From the NCBI GenBank assembly GCA_009693225.1, contig SHXP01000106.1, positions 1-7,663 on the forward strand: DNA of 7,663 nucleotides. Reading direction: 5' to 3'. A program made the position numbers and the translations under genes. Origin of the DNA: Limnohabitans sp. (GTDB lineage: Bacteria > Pseudomonadota > Gammaproteobacteria > Burkholderiales > Burkholderiaceae_C). The notes beneath the pieces are model-generated. The model did not search any database. It was not told where the DNA came from and was given only the letters and a program-made list of their open reading frames with translations. Below, in pieces: positions 1 through 6,105 of the stretch (positions are counted from its first letter, which is position 1; each line of letters starts with the position of its first letter).

Positions 1-873
1 AAGCAACTTGCCGACGAGGGGGCCGTACCTGCGCATGACTTGAAACAGTTTGTCGATGCGCTGGAAGTACCGCGTACGGTCTGGCTGATGCTGCCCTCCG
101 GTGCCATCACCGAGGCTGCGGTGGACCAGATGCATGAACTGCTGCAAAGCGGCGACATTCTGATCGATGGCGGCAACAGCAATTTTCAGGACGATGTGCG
201 GCGCGCTCAGGCTTTGCAGAAAAAAGGCATACGCTATATCGACGTCGGCACCAGCGGCGGGGTCTGGGGACTCGAACGCGGCTATTGCATGATGATCGGC
301 GGCGACAAGCAGGCGGTCACCGAACTCGACCCGGTGTTCAAATCGCTCGCCCCCGGTGTAGGCACCATAGACAAAACACCCGGGCGCGACAACCGTCAGT
401 CCACCGCAGAGGAAGGCTATTTGTACACCGGGCCTGCCGGTTCGGGGCATTTCGTGAAGATGGTGCACAACGGCATTGAATACGGTTTGATGCAAGCCTA
501 CGCCGAAGGTCTGGACATTTTGAAAGGCGTGAACCAGGCGGCGATTCCACCCGAGCGCCGTTATGACCTGAACCTGGCTGACGTCACCGAACTGTGGCGG
601 CGCGGCAGCGTGGTCTCATCTTGGCTGCTGGACCTGAGCGCGATCGCATTGGCCGAGGACCCGACACTGTCTTCGTATTCGGGCTACGTCGAAGACTCGG
701 GCGAAGGCCGCTGGACCATACAAGCAGCCATTGAAGAGGCGGTGCCGGCGGATGTGTTGACGGCTGCCCTGTACACGCGTTTTCGCTCGCGACAGGAACA
801 CACCTTTGCAGAAAAAATGCTCTCCGCCATGCGCAAACAGTTCGGTGGCCATCAGGAAGCGAAAAAACCTTAA
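1..873 (+). CDS. gnd: 6-phosphogluconate dehydrogenase, decarboxylating (5'-truncated by window edge)
   Basis: Oxidatively decarboxylates 6-phosphogluconate to ribulose 5-phosphate in the cytoplasmic pentose phosphate pathway. The frame is open from base 1, so the N-terminal Rossmann GxGxxG segment (perhaps 40-50 residues) lies outside the window; 290 residues are present. Visible family motifs, numbered from the first codon in the window, are DGGNS (56-60), the substrate loop VGTSGGVWG (82-90), and the catalytic K-M-V-H-N-G-I-E-Y block (K153, H156, N157). The C-terminal helical part contains WRRGSVVSSWLLDL. The protein stops soon after this, so the full length would be about 330-340 residues. 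That fits the short GndA/YqeC-like class rather than the roughly 470-residue E. coli Gnd. Short-class enzymes are often NAD-preferring, but the cofactor-binding residues are not visible here. It is followed 9 nt later by zwf, so the two are probably cotranscribed. The TTG at 40 is only an internal codon. Confidence 0.95.
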   Translation, partial: KQLADEGAVPAHDLKQFVDALEVPRTVWLMLPSGAITEAAVDQMHELLQSGDILIDGGNSNFQDDVRRAQALQKKGIRYIDVGTSGGVWGLERGYCMMIGGDKQAVTELDPVFKSLAPGVGTIDKTPGRDNRQSTAEEGYLYTGPAGSGHFVKMVHNGIEYGLMQAYAEGLDILKGVNQAAIPPERRYDLNLADVTELWRRGSVVSSWLLDLSAIALAEDPTLSSYSGYVEDSGEGRWTIQAAIEEAVPADVLTAALYTRFRSRQEHTFAEKMLSAMRKQFGGHQEAKKP

Positions 874-882
874 AGGACGACC

Positions 883-2418
883 GTGGCACAAGACATTGAA
901 CATGTGAAAACGCCGCACGGCGAACGTGCACCCGCTTGCACACTGGTGATCTTCGGTGCGGCAGGTGACCTGACCAAGCGCCTGCTGATGCCGGCGCTCT
1001 ACAACCTGGCGCGCACCGGTCTGCTGCCCCTCAACTTTGCCCTGATCGGTGTGGACCGTGCCGACATGACGGATGATTCTTTCCGGGCGCATGTGGCACA
1101 GGCAGTGACCGCGTTTGCTTCTGACAAGCACTATGCGCAAACCTTGCAGACCGAGCACCTGGACAGATTGCTAGGCAGCATGTCTTATTTATCAGCTGAT
1201 TTCAGCGACCCGCAGGCCTATGCGCAACTCACGGCACGGTTGCAACAGGCGGACAAAGAAAAACACGCCGATGCCAATGTCATGTTTTACCTGGCGGTGG
1301 GTTCGCGTTTTTTTGCAGGCATCGTCGATCAACTGGGTGCTGCCGGGCTGGTGCAGGAAACCGAGCAGGCCTGGCGCCGTGTGGTGGTGGAAAAACCTTT
1401 CGGTCACGACCTGGCTTCCGCGCGCGAATTGAACAAACAGCTGCGAAACAATCTGCATGAAACCCAGATCTACCGCATGGACCATTTCCTGGGCAAGGAG
1501 ACGGTGCAAAACATCATGCTGATGCGTTTTGCCAATGGTATTTTCGAGCCCTTGTGGACCCGTGACCATATCGACCATGTGCAGATCACGGTGGCCGAAA
1601 CCGTCGGTGTCGAGCAGCGCGCCGCGTTTTACGAAACCACCGGCGCCATGCGTGACATGGTGCCCAACCACGTGTTTCAATTGCTGGCCTTGACGGCCAT
1701 GGAGTCTCCGGCTTCTTTTGACGCGGACGCCGTGCGCAATGAAAAAACCAAGGTGCTGGATTCGGTACACGTACTCGATCCGCTGCGTGACGTGGTGCGC
1801 GGCCAGTATGCCGCAGGAGCACGCAACGGTGAACCGCTGAAGGCTTACCGCAATGAAGCGGATGTGTCTGCCGACAGCCGCACAGAAACGTACATCGCCA
1901 TGAAGCTGGGTATTGACAACTGGCGCTGGGCCGGAGTGCCTTTTTATTTGCGCACAGGTAAAGCATTGTCAACCCGCCAAAGCGAGATCCAAGTGCAGTT
2001 CAAGCGGCCGCCTTTTTCATTGTTCCGCGATACTGCCACCGGCGCTTTGCAACCGAATACGCTGCTGATCAAGCTGCAACCCGATGAAGGCGCGATGCTG
2101 ACTTTCGGCGCCAAAATCCCCGGCCCGCGCATTGAAATCGGCCAGGTGCATATGGATTTCCATTACAAGGACTATTTCCAGAATGCACCCAGCACCGGCT
2201 ATGAAACGCTCATTTATGACTGCATGATCGGCGACGCCACGTTGTTTCAGCGCTCTGACAGTGTCATGGCCGGTTGGCAGATCGTGCAGCCCTTGCAGGA
2301 CTTGCTGGCGCAGCGTAAGGACGCACCGTTGTCTTTTTATGCCGCCGGTTCACAGGGGCCTGAAGAGGCGCAGCAATTGTTTGGTGACAGCGGCAACCGC
2401 TGGCGCAGTTTGGCCTGA
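883..2418 (+). CDS. zwf: Glucose-6-phosphate 1-dehydrogenase
   Basis: Oxidises glucose 6-phosphate to 6-phosphogluconolactone with reduction of NAD(P)+. This is the entry step of the oxidative pentose phosphate and Entner-Doudoroff pathways, in the cytoplasm. The product is 511 residues, normal for the bacterial family. The nucleotide-binding motif GAAGDLTK is at residues 25-32, EKPFG at 170-174, and the active-site signature RMDHFLGKE at 198-206 with the catalytic H201 and K205. The canonical form is RIDHYLGKE; the M and F replacements are conservative. The start is GTG at 883, supported by AAAGGA at 872-877 with a 5-nt spacer that overlaps the gnd stop codon. This implies coupled expression with gnd, the next-but-one enzyme of the same pathway. 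No 6-phosphogluconolactonase gene is visible in the window. The frame is intact and ends in TGA at 2416-2418. Confidence 0.97.
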   Translation: MAQDIEHVKTPHGERAPACTLVIFGAAGDLTKRLLMPALYNLARTGLLPLNFALIGVDRADMTDDSFRAHVAQAVTAFASDKHYAQTLQTEHLDRLLGSMSYLSADFSDPQAYAQLTARLQQADKEKHADANVMFYLAVGSRFFAGIVDQLGAAGLVQETEQAWRRVVVEKPFGHDLASARELNKQLRNNLHETQIYRMDHFLGKETVQNIMLMRFANGIFEPLWTRDHIDHVQITVAETVGVEQRAAFYETTGAMRDMVPNHVFQLLALTAMESPASFDADAVRNEKTKVLDSVHVLDPLRDVVRGQYAAGARNGEPLKAYRNEADVSADSRTETYIAMKLGIDNWRWAGVPFYLRTGKALSTRQSEIQVQFKRPPFSLFRDTATGALQPNTLLIKLQPDEGAMLTFGAKIPGPRIEIGQVHMDFHYKDYFQNAPSTGYETLIYDCMIGDATLFQRSDSVMAGWQIVQPLQDLLAQRKDAPLSFYAAGSQGPEEAQQLFGDSGNRWRSLA

Positions 2419-2423
2419 ATCAA

Positions 2424-2455
2424 AGCGCAGGCGGTGTTGACCCCCTGCTGTCGCT
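2424..2455. terminator. Weak hairpin between convergent genes, possible bidirectional terminator
   Basis: GCAGG (2427-2431) pairs with CCTGC (2444-2448). The outer bases AGC (2424-2426) can pair with GCT (2453-2455) across a 4-nt bulge. The hairpin sits exactly between the zwf stop and the stop codon of the minus-strand gene, where a shared terminator would be expected. Neither strand has a good run of T after it, so this is only a candidate. Confidence 0.25.
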
Positions 2456-2760
2456 CATCTTACGAGCACGGTGCTTGATACTTTCAAAAACGGTTGTACC
2501 GCGCGGTAACTGGGTTCGCCGAATGAGGGCAAATCACCGCGACTGACTGGATTGAGGCTGAGCGACAAAGTGTTGTCGGCAAGATATCGGGGTACTTCCT
2601 GTGGGTCCGTCTCGGGCGCATGGCCTGCCAGATAGGCCGACACCCAGGCTTTACACGGCGCAGACATGGGGGCGTTGGCGGCACAGTAGCGCCAGTTTTC
2701 AGCGTGAGCCGGCAGCATAACAAAGCAAAAAACACAAAGTAAAAAATTCACTTTCAACAT
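2455..2760 (-). CDS. Small secreted protein of unknown function
   Basis: The product is 101 residues. I do not recognise the family. The first 20 residues form a clear Sec signal peptide: MLK, then a hydrophobic core, then PAHA with a likely cut before E21. The mature part is about 81 residues with two cysteines (C26 and C36) that could form a disulfide in the periplasm. The start is ATG at 2758-2760 (read on the minus strand), chosen because AAGGAG lies 6 nt upstream and because the signal peptide begins there. A longer in-frame extension to 2865 would bury the signal peptide and is unlikely. The gene converges with zwf and diverges from the lipoprotein operon, so it is probably a single-gene transcript. 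The C-terminal part has no obvious motif. The protein-like composition, signal peptide and ribosome binding site make it probably real. Confidence 0.75.
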   Translation of the reverse strand: MLKVNFLLCVFCFVMLPAHAENWRYCAANAPMSAPCKAWVSAYLAGHAPETDPQEVPRYLADNTLSLSLNPVSRGDLPSFGEPSYRAVQPFLKVSSTVLVR

Positions 2761-3065
2761 CTTTATCTCCTTTTCGTATGCCTGCGGCAAATGTGTTGTG
2801 TAACGGAATATCGACACTGACAAGGGGAAAGCAATTTTTGCGCCGTTGCAAAACGGACGCCGCATGCACGGCCTGCGTACGCAAATGCTTGTGGTTTTTA
2901 TGCGAACTAAGTATCAGGAAATCTCAGGTTTCTGCCATTCACTCATTTAAATTTGACCAACAGACAGATTAAAAGTTGATCTCTGTAAGGCTTAGGCAGA
3001 CTGTTTTGCAGTCCGGTGACAAGTTAGGTGTTTCCAGTTGTACACAACATGACATGGAGTTGTAT
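2761..3065. promoter_or_regulatory. Divergent intergenic region, presumed promoters in both directions
   Basis: These 305 bases separate two divergently read genes, so both promoters should lie here. I see no strong sigma70 pair. TTGACC at 2953-2958 is a possible -35 for the plus-strand operon, but no good -10 follows at 16-18 nt. A small stem (CCGTT 2843-2847 with AACGG 2852-2856, loop GCAA) and a short palindrome GTTGT-AC-ACAAC (3037-3048, just before the lipoprotein ribosome binding site) are visible. They could be regulatory or chance. The in-frame extension of the lipoprotein ORF up to 2976 and a small plus-strand ORF at 2778-2972 do not look like coding sequence. Confidence 0.45.
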
Positions 3066-3926
3066 ATGAATTCAAACAAACTTTCTGCCTGGGCCTTGGT
3101 CTCTCTTGGTCTGTTAACCGCTTGCGCGACGACCCAGGAAAAAGAAGCCCAGGAAGCGGCCGCCAAAGCACAGGTCGCCAAGGCGGAGCAAACTCAAAAA
3201 GCCCTGGATGAATTGAACAGACAAGTCAGAAGCCAATCTGACATGGTCAGTGCCTCAGCCAGGCAGACAGCCCAGTCGCAAAAGACCATAGATGAACTGA
3301 ACAAGCAGATCAAGGACCAGTCAGACGTGCTGACGTCCACCTTGAGCAAAGCCGTGCCTGATGCGGGTGCCGCGCAGCGGGCCGAGGCCGCCAAAGAAGC
3401 AGAACGTCGCAAGGCGGTGGAAATCAATATCAGCAAGTCGCCTGACTGGTTTTTACAGAATGACATCAATCCGGATGCAATTTTTGTAACGGCCACAGAA
3501 GGCGCAGTTGACATGCAGTTGTCTATCGACATGGCCATGATGTCTGCCAAACGTCTGTTGACTCAAAACCTCGGCGAATTGATTTCGTCGCGCATGACTG
3601 AATTTGCCACGCAAACCAACAGCGGTGACGATAGCACCTTAAGCAAGGAAATTGAGCGTCTGACAAAGACCTTGATTGCCGAGGTGCAGCTCAATGGTTA
3701 CACCCGGGATCGCATCACGGTGATTCCCAACGGCCGCGAATACCAGACTTATGTGCGTTTGCGCTATCCGACCGAAGAACTGAAAAAAATGATGGCCCGT
3801 GAGGTTAAAAAGAACAACATCATTACCACCAAAGTCAGAAAAACCAAGGCTTTTGAGGAACTGGAAAAAGAAATTGAAGCTGCACGCGAGAGCCGAGCAA
3901 ACAACCAGAGTGCCAGTGAAAAATAA
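3066..3926 (+). CDS. LPP20-like lipoprotein with N-terminal heptad-repeat coiled coil
   Basis: The product is 286 residues. The signal peptide ends in the lipobox LTAC with the lipidated C20. Residue 21 is Ala, not Asp, so the Lol system should send it to the outer membrane. Residues about 24-110 are charged, Ala/Gln-rich coiled coil containing two copies of a 28-residue (four-heptad) unit that begin at Q44 (QKALDEL) and Q72 (QKTIDEL). From about residue 115 the protein resembles the LPP20/FlgT-N type of domain: PDWF at 126-129, an Ala/Met-rich helix carrying AKR, and the closing YQTYVRLRYP strand near 226-235. The tail is Lys/Glu-rich. The start is ATG 3066, preceded by GGAG at 3056-3059 with a 6-nt spacer. 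ATG 3054 is in frame but lacks this. The gene opens the operon and the next gene starts 33 nt after its stop. The role is unknown; the family assignment is by eye. Confidence 0.85.
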   Translation: MNSNKLSAWALVSLGLLTACATTQEKEAQEAAAKAQVAKAEQTQKALDELNRQVRSQSDMVSASARQTAQSQKTIDELNKQIKDQSDVLTSTLSKAVPDAGAAQRAEAAKEAERRKAVEINISKSPDWFLQNDINPDAIFVTATEGAVDMQLSIDMAMMSAKRLLTQNLGELISSRMTEFATQTNSGDDSTLSKEIERLTKTLIAEVQLNGYTRDRITVIPNGREYQTYVRLRYPTEELKKMMAREVKKNNIITTKVRKTKAFEELEKEIEAARESRANNQSASEK

Positions 3927-3959
3927 GCACACATTGAAAGCAGTGACCAAGGTGTGATG

Positions 3960-4298
3960 ATGAAGATCGCGTCCTTGGTTTTTTTGGGCATGCTCGCCGT
4001 CATGGCGCTGCTGGGTTCGGTGCTGCTGGACCAGTCTGCCCAAACGGCGCGCGAATTGGCGCAAGTCACGCAAAGCACAAACCGGCAGTTACAAGAGCAG
4101 CAGCAACAACTCGCGCAGGCTAAGACACAGTTGCAGGCGGTCACACAGGAGTTGACTCAGCTCAAGGTAACGCAAGCAAACCAGGTCCCGCAGACGCAAC
4201 CCAAGCCGCAGCCGCTTGATCTGCGCCTCGACAAGGACAAAAAAGCCTCTTTGCGCAAAGAGGCTTTGCGTACAGAGGCTTTGCTCAAAGAAGATTAG
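3960..4298 (+). CDS. Membrane-anchored coiled-coil protein, N-terminal part ending at in-frame TAG
   Basis: 112 residues precede the stop. A single N-terminal hydrophobic segment (residues about 4-24, ending SVLLDQ) should anchor the protein in the inner membrane. A Gln-rich coiled coil follows (about 30-68, including QLQEQQQQLAQ), then a Pro/Gln linker and a Lys/Glu/Leu helix (KEALRTEALLKED). The helix is cut by TAG at 4296-4298. The same frame continues open for 165 codons to 4796, with the heptad pattern running straight through the stop. This is therefore probably one gene broken by a nonsense codon, or read through, rather than a complete small protein. The start is uncertain: GTG 3954, ATG 3957 and ATG 3960 are consecutive codons, and AAGG at 3949-3952 best fits 3960. 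The family is not recognised. It lies between the LPP20-like lipoprotein and the MORN gene in the same operon. Confidence 0.65.
   Translation: MKIASLVFLGMLAVMALLGSVLLDQSAQTARELAQVTQSTNRQLQEQQQQLAQAKTQLQAVTQELTQLKVTQANQVPQTQPKPQPLDLRLDKDKKASLRKEALRTEALLKED
4242..4267. repeat. 26-bp perfect palindrome inside the coiled-coil gene
   Basis: The core GCCTCTTTGCGCAAAGAGGC (4245-4264) is extended on each side by AAA/TTT, giving 13 complementary pairs around the centre at 4254/4255. In RNA this makes an 11-bp stem with a GCGC loop, preceded by a run of A and followed by TTTGCG, so it looks somewhat like an intrinsic terminator with a short U tract. Part of the right arm, AGAGGCTTTGC (4259-4269), is repeated directly at 4274-4284. 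Confidence 0.8.
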
Positions 4299-4418
4299 CG
4301 GCTGACCGGGCTGGAGGAAACCCTGAAGCTTGAAAAACTGCGGATTCAAAAAACTCAGCAGCAAATCGACGCTGATAAGCAGCAACTTGACGCCGATGAA
4401 AAATCACTGGACCTCGAG

Positions 4419-4796
4419 ATGCTGGCCGCCGTGCTGGAAAACCGCCTGCAAAAGAAACTCAGCACCATGGTGTCAGCGACTGCAGCGCCTGCCGCACTGG
4501 TTCAAGCTCAGAGCAGTCTGCCTATGAAGGGAGCGGATCTGTATGGCGAATTGCCTTACAGACCGGTGCCCGTCAGCGTAGAAGCGGTGCAACCGGTACA
4601 AGCTGACAACAGCGCTGCCATCGCGCAAATCACCGCGCGTAAAAACAATGTGCTCGAAGACCGCAAGAAACTGTGGGCCCGCCAGCGTGCCCTGGACGAA
4701 GACAAGCAAAAGCTGATGCAAGCCACAGAGCAGTTGAAACATCAGCGGCTTGAGCTGGCCCGCGCTATGCATACCACCGGGGTGAAACAACCATGA
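4419..4796 (+). CDS. Coiled-coil protein, C-terminal part of the gene interrupted at 4296
   Basis: 125 residues from the first ATG. The coding pattern actually begins at 4299, directly after the TAG: the codons 4299-4418 translate to a heptad-like helix (LEETLKLEKLRIQKTQQQ, then two DAD-containing turns) that continues the upstream protein in the same frame. No ATG, GTG or TTG exists between 4299 and 4419, and ATG 4419 has no good ribosome binding site. A GGAGG at 4313-4317 sits 5 nt before an in-frame CTG at 4323, which could allow rare re-initiation. This part has no signal peptide or membrane segment, so on its own it would stay in the cytoplasm. That also argues it belongs with the upstream membrane anchor. 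A central Pro/Val/Ala linker separates two charged helices. Its stop overlaps the MORN gene start as ATGA. The family is not recognised. Confidence 0.55.
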   Translation: MLAAVLENRLQKKLSTMVSATAAPAALVQAQSSLPMKGADLYGELPYRPVPVSVEAVQPVQADNSAAIAQITARKNNVLEDRKKLWARQRALDEDKQKLMQATEQLKHQRLELARAMHTTGVKQP

Positions 4797-5296
4797 AGCT
4801 GATGCGGCACGCACTGCAGACCTTGGTGCTCAGTCTGAGCCTCAGCGGTCTGTCTTTCGCGCAAAGCGTCCTGCCTTCATGCAAGGGCCAGGATGTCAGT
4901 CAATGGAACGCCTGCCGCGGAGTGTTTGACGATGCCGAGTATTCCTATGCTGGCGACTTTGTGCGCGGCAAATTTGAAGGCCGTGGCATTCTGGAGTTCA
5001 CTGCTGACAAATACCAGGGCGATTATTCCCAGGGTGAATTCAAGAATGGCTTGAAACACGGTTTCGGCATTTACTATTTTGCAAACGGCGAAAAATACGC
5101 AGGCCAGTACCAGTACGGCAAACGCCAGGGCAAGGGCACTTATTCATTCCCCCACGGCAAACCGGCTCTCAGCGGTAACTGGTCAAACAACCAATTTCTG
5201 ACTCCCGGCGCTGTCATTGAATCTAAAAACGCTGCAGGGCAAATGCTGACATCCGGCACCGAGGCTGTAAAAAAAAGACTGATGAACCCGCTGTAG
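4793..5296 (+). CDS. Exported MORN-repeat protein (N-terminal half of a probable MORN-caspase product)
   Basis: 167 residues if terminated at TAG 5294-5296. A Sec signal peptide covers residues 1-23, with a likely cut after SFA. Two cysteines (C30, C41) follow. At least three MORN repeats span about 50-125: YAGDFVRGKFEGRG at 52-65, YQGDYSQGEF at 74-83 with GLKHGFG, and YAGQYQYGKRQGKG at 102-115. MORN repeats form beta-hairpin ribbons, usually for protein or membrane interaction. The start ATG 4793 overlaps the preceding stop as ATGA, implying translational coupling. Near the 3' end the gene carries eight A at 5269-5276. After a -1 shift there, the reading frame continues into the caspase ORF, while the in-frame tail is only RLMNPL before the stop. 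The native protein may therefore be a longer MORN-caspase polypeptide. Confidence 0.85.
   Translation: MKLMRHALQTLVLSLSLSGLSFAQSVLPSCKGQDVSQWNACRGVFDDAEYSYAGDFVRGKFEGRGILEFTADKYQGDYSQGEFKNGLKHGFGIYYFANGEKYAGQYQYGKRQGKGTYSFPHGKPALSGNWSNNQFLTPGAVIESKNAAGQMLTSGTEAVKKRLMNPL
5269..5276 (+). other. A8 slippery run, candidate -1 frameshift site joining the MORN and caspase frames
   Basis: In the MORN frame the codons read GTA AAA AAA AGA. A tandem -1 slip on A-AAA-AAA gives AAA AAA AAG ACT GAT, entering the frame that stays open through the caspase domain to 6105. That frame is open only from 5227 and the MORN frame stops at 5296, so any fusion must occur in this 70-nt overlap, where the A8 run is the obvious slippery sequence. 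GAGG at 5261-5264 is Shine-Dalgarno-like but closer than in the known dnaX signal. I see no strong stimulatory hairpin immediately downstream. Confidence 0.45.
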
Positions 5297-5328
5297 ACAA
5301 ACCGCGCGCCAGGGTAGAGACCCGGCCC

Positions 5329-6105
5329 GTGAATATGGTCGATCCCTTTGTCGCCCGGCCCCGGGATGCCGTTGCCGTCATCCTTGGCGTTCAGAATTAC
5401 CAGCACTTGTCCGGCGCCAGTTTTGCGGTGAATGACGCCCGGCAGTTTCGCGACCATGCCGTCAAGTACCTGGGTGTTCCTGCGGACAACATCAAATTGC
5501 TGCTTGACACTGATGCGCAGCGCGCCGGGATTTTGCTCGCGCTCAAGTACTGGTTACCGGCCCATGTGAACGCCGGCACTACCGATGTATACGTGTTTTT
5601 CAGCGGGCATGGTTTGATGCGTGAGTCGGACAAACAGTATTACTGGCTGCCCCAGGACGTGAATACCGATTTGCTGGAGGACACCGGCATCAACCAGAAA
5701 TCTGTGCTGGCCCTGCTCAGTCGCAGCGGGGCGAAATCGGTCACGGTTTTCATGGACAGTTGCTTCAGCGGTAACACGCGTCAGGGACTGGCTTTGCAGC
5801 AGCATCAGCGCGCGGTGACGCTCAAGGCAGGTGCAGACAGCCTGCCGCCCGGGGTCAGCATCCTGTCCGCGGTCAGCAGCGGGCAAATTGCATATGCTGA
5901 CGAAGCTTTGCAGCACGGCATATTCAGCCATTACCTGCTCAAGGGCTTGGCAGGCGAGTCGGACAGCAACCGCGACCGGCAGATCCTGCTTGGTGAATTG
6001 GCCGACTATGTGGCGCGCCAGACCTCGCGGCACGCACTGGGCTTGCACAAGCAACAGGACCCGCAGTTGAACGGGGACCGTCAACACGTTGCGGCCTACC
6101 GATGA
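5329..6105 (+). CDS. Caspase-fold (peptidase C14 / metacaspase-like) protein
   Basis: 258 residues from GTG 5329; ATG 5335 is the next candidate. The p20-like caspase core is clear: AVAVILGVQNY (first strand), NDARQFRDH, the catalytic histidine in VFFSGHG (H94), and the catalytic cysteine in VFMDSCFSG (C145). The 51-residue gap between them and the later ILSAVSSGQIAY and GIFSHYLLKGL elements fit the C14 family of cysteine peptidases. Both dyad residues are intact, so it should be an active protease, typically with Arg/Lys or Asp specificity that cannot be judged here. No signal peptide is present at this start and no well-placed ribosome binding site precedes it. The frame is open upstream to 5227, giving a natural linker (KTDEPAVDKPRARVETRPV), and overlaps the MORN gene. 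The likely mature form is a MORN-caspase fusion made by a -1 shift. The stop overlaps the next gene's start as ATGA. Confidence 0.88.
   Translation: MNMVDPFVARPRDAVAVILGVQNYQHLSGASFAVNDARQFRDHAVKYLGVPADNIKLLLDTDAQRAGILLALKYWLPAHVNAGTTDVYVFFSGHGLMRESDKQYYWLPQDVNTDLLEDTGINQKSVLALLSRSGAKSVTVFMDSCFSGNTRQGLALQQHQRAVTLKAGADSLPPGVSILSAVSSGQIAYADEALQHGIFSHYLLKGLAGESDSNRDRQILLGELADYVARQTSRHALGLHKQQDPQLNGDRQHVAAYR

Noticed and set aside
616..1158. 180-residue minus-strand ORF across the gnd-zwf junction
   Set aside because: Both plus-strand genes are strongly supported; the product is Arg/Cys-rich with no recognisable feature.
1192..1770. 192-residue minus-strand ORF
   Set aside because: Antisense to zwf, whose frame is intact with all motifs; His/Phe-rich composition typical of a shadow.
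2842..2860. Hairpin with adjacent T-run considered as a terminator
   Set aside because: The T-run precedes the stem on the plus strand and appears as A after it on the minus strand, so it is the wrong arrangement for an intrinsic terminator.
2976..3065. N-terminal extension of the lipoprotein from a TTG at 2976
   Set aside because: It would place the lipoprotein signal peptide 30 residues inside the protein; GGAG at 3056-3059 supports ATG 3066.
5554..6087. 177-residue minus-strand ORF
   Set aside because: Antisense to the caspase domain, which has clear catalytic motifs.
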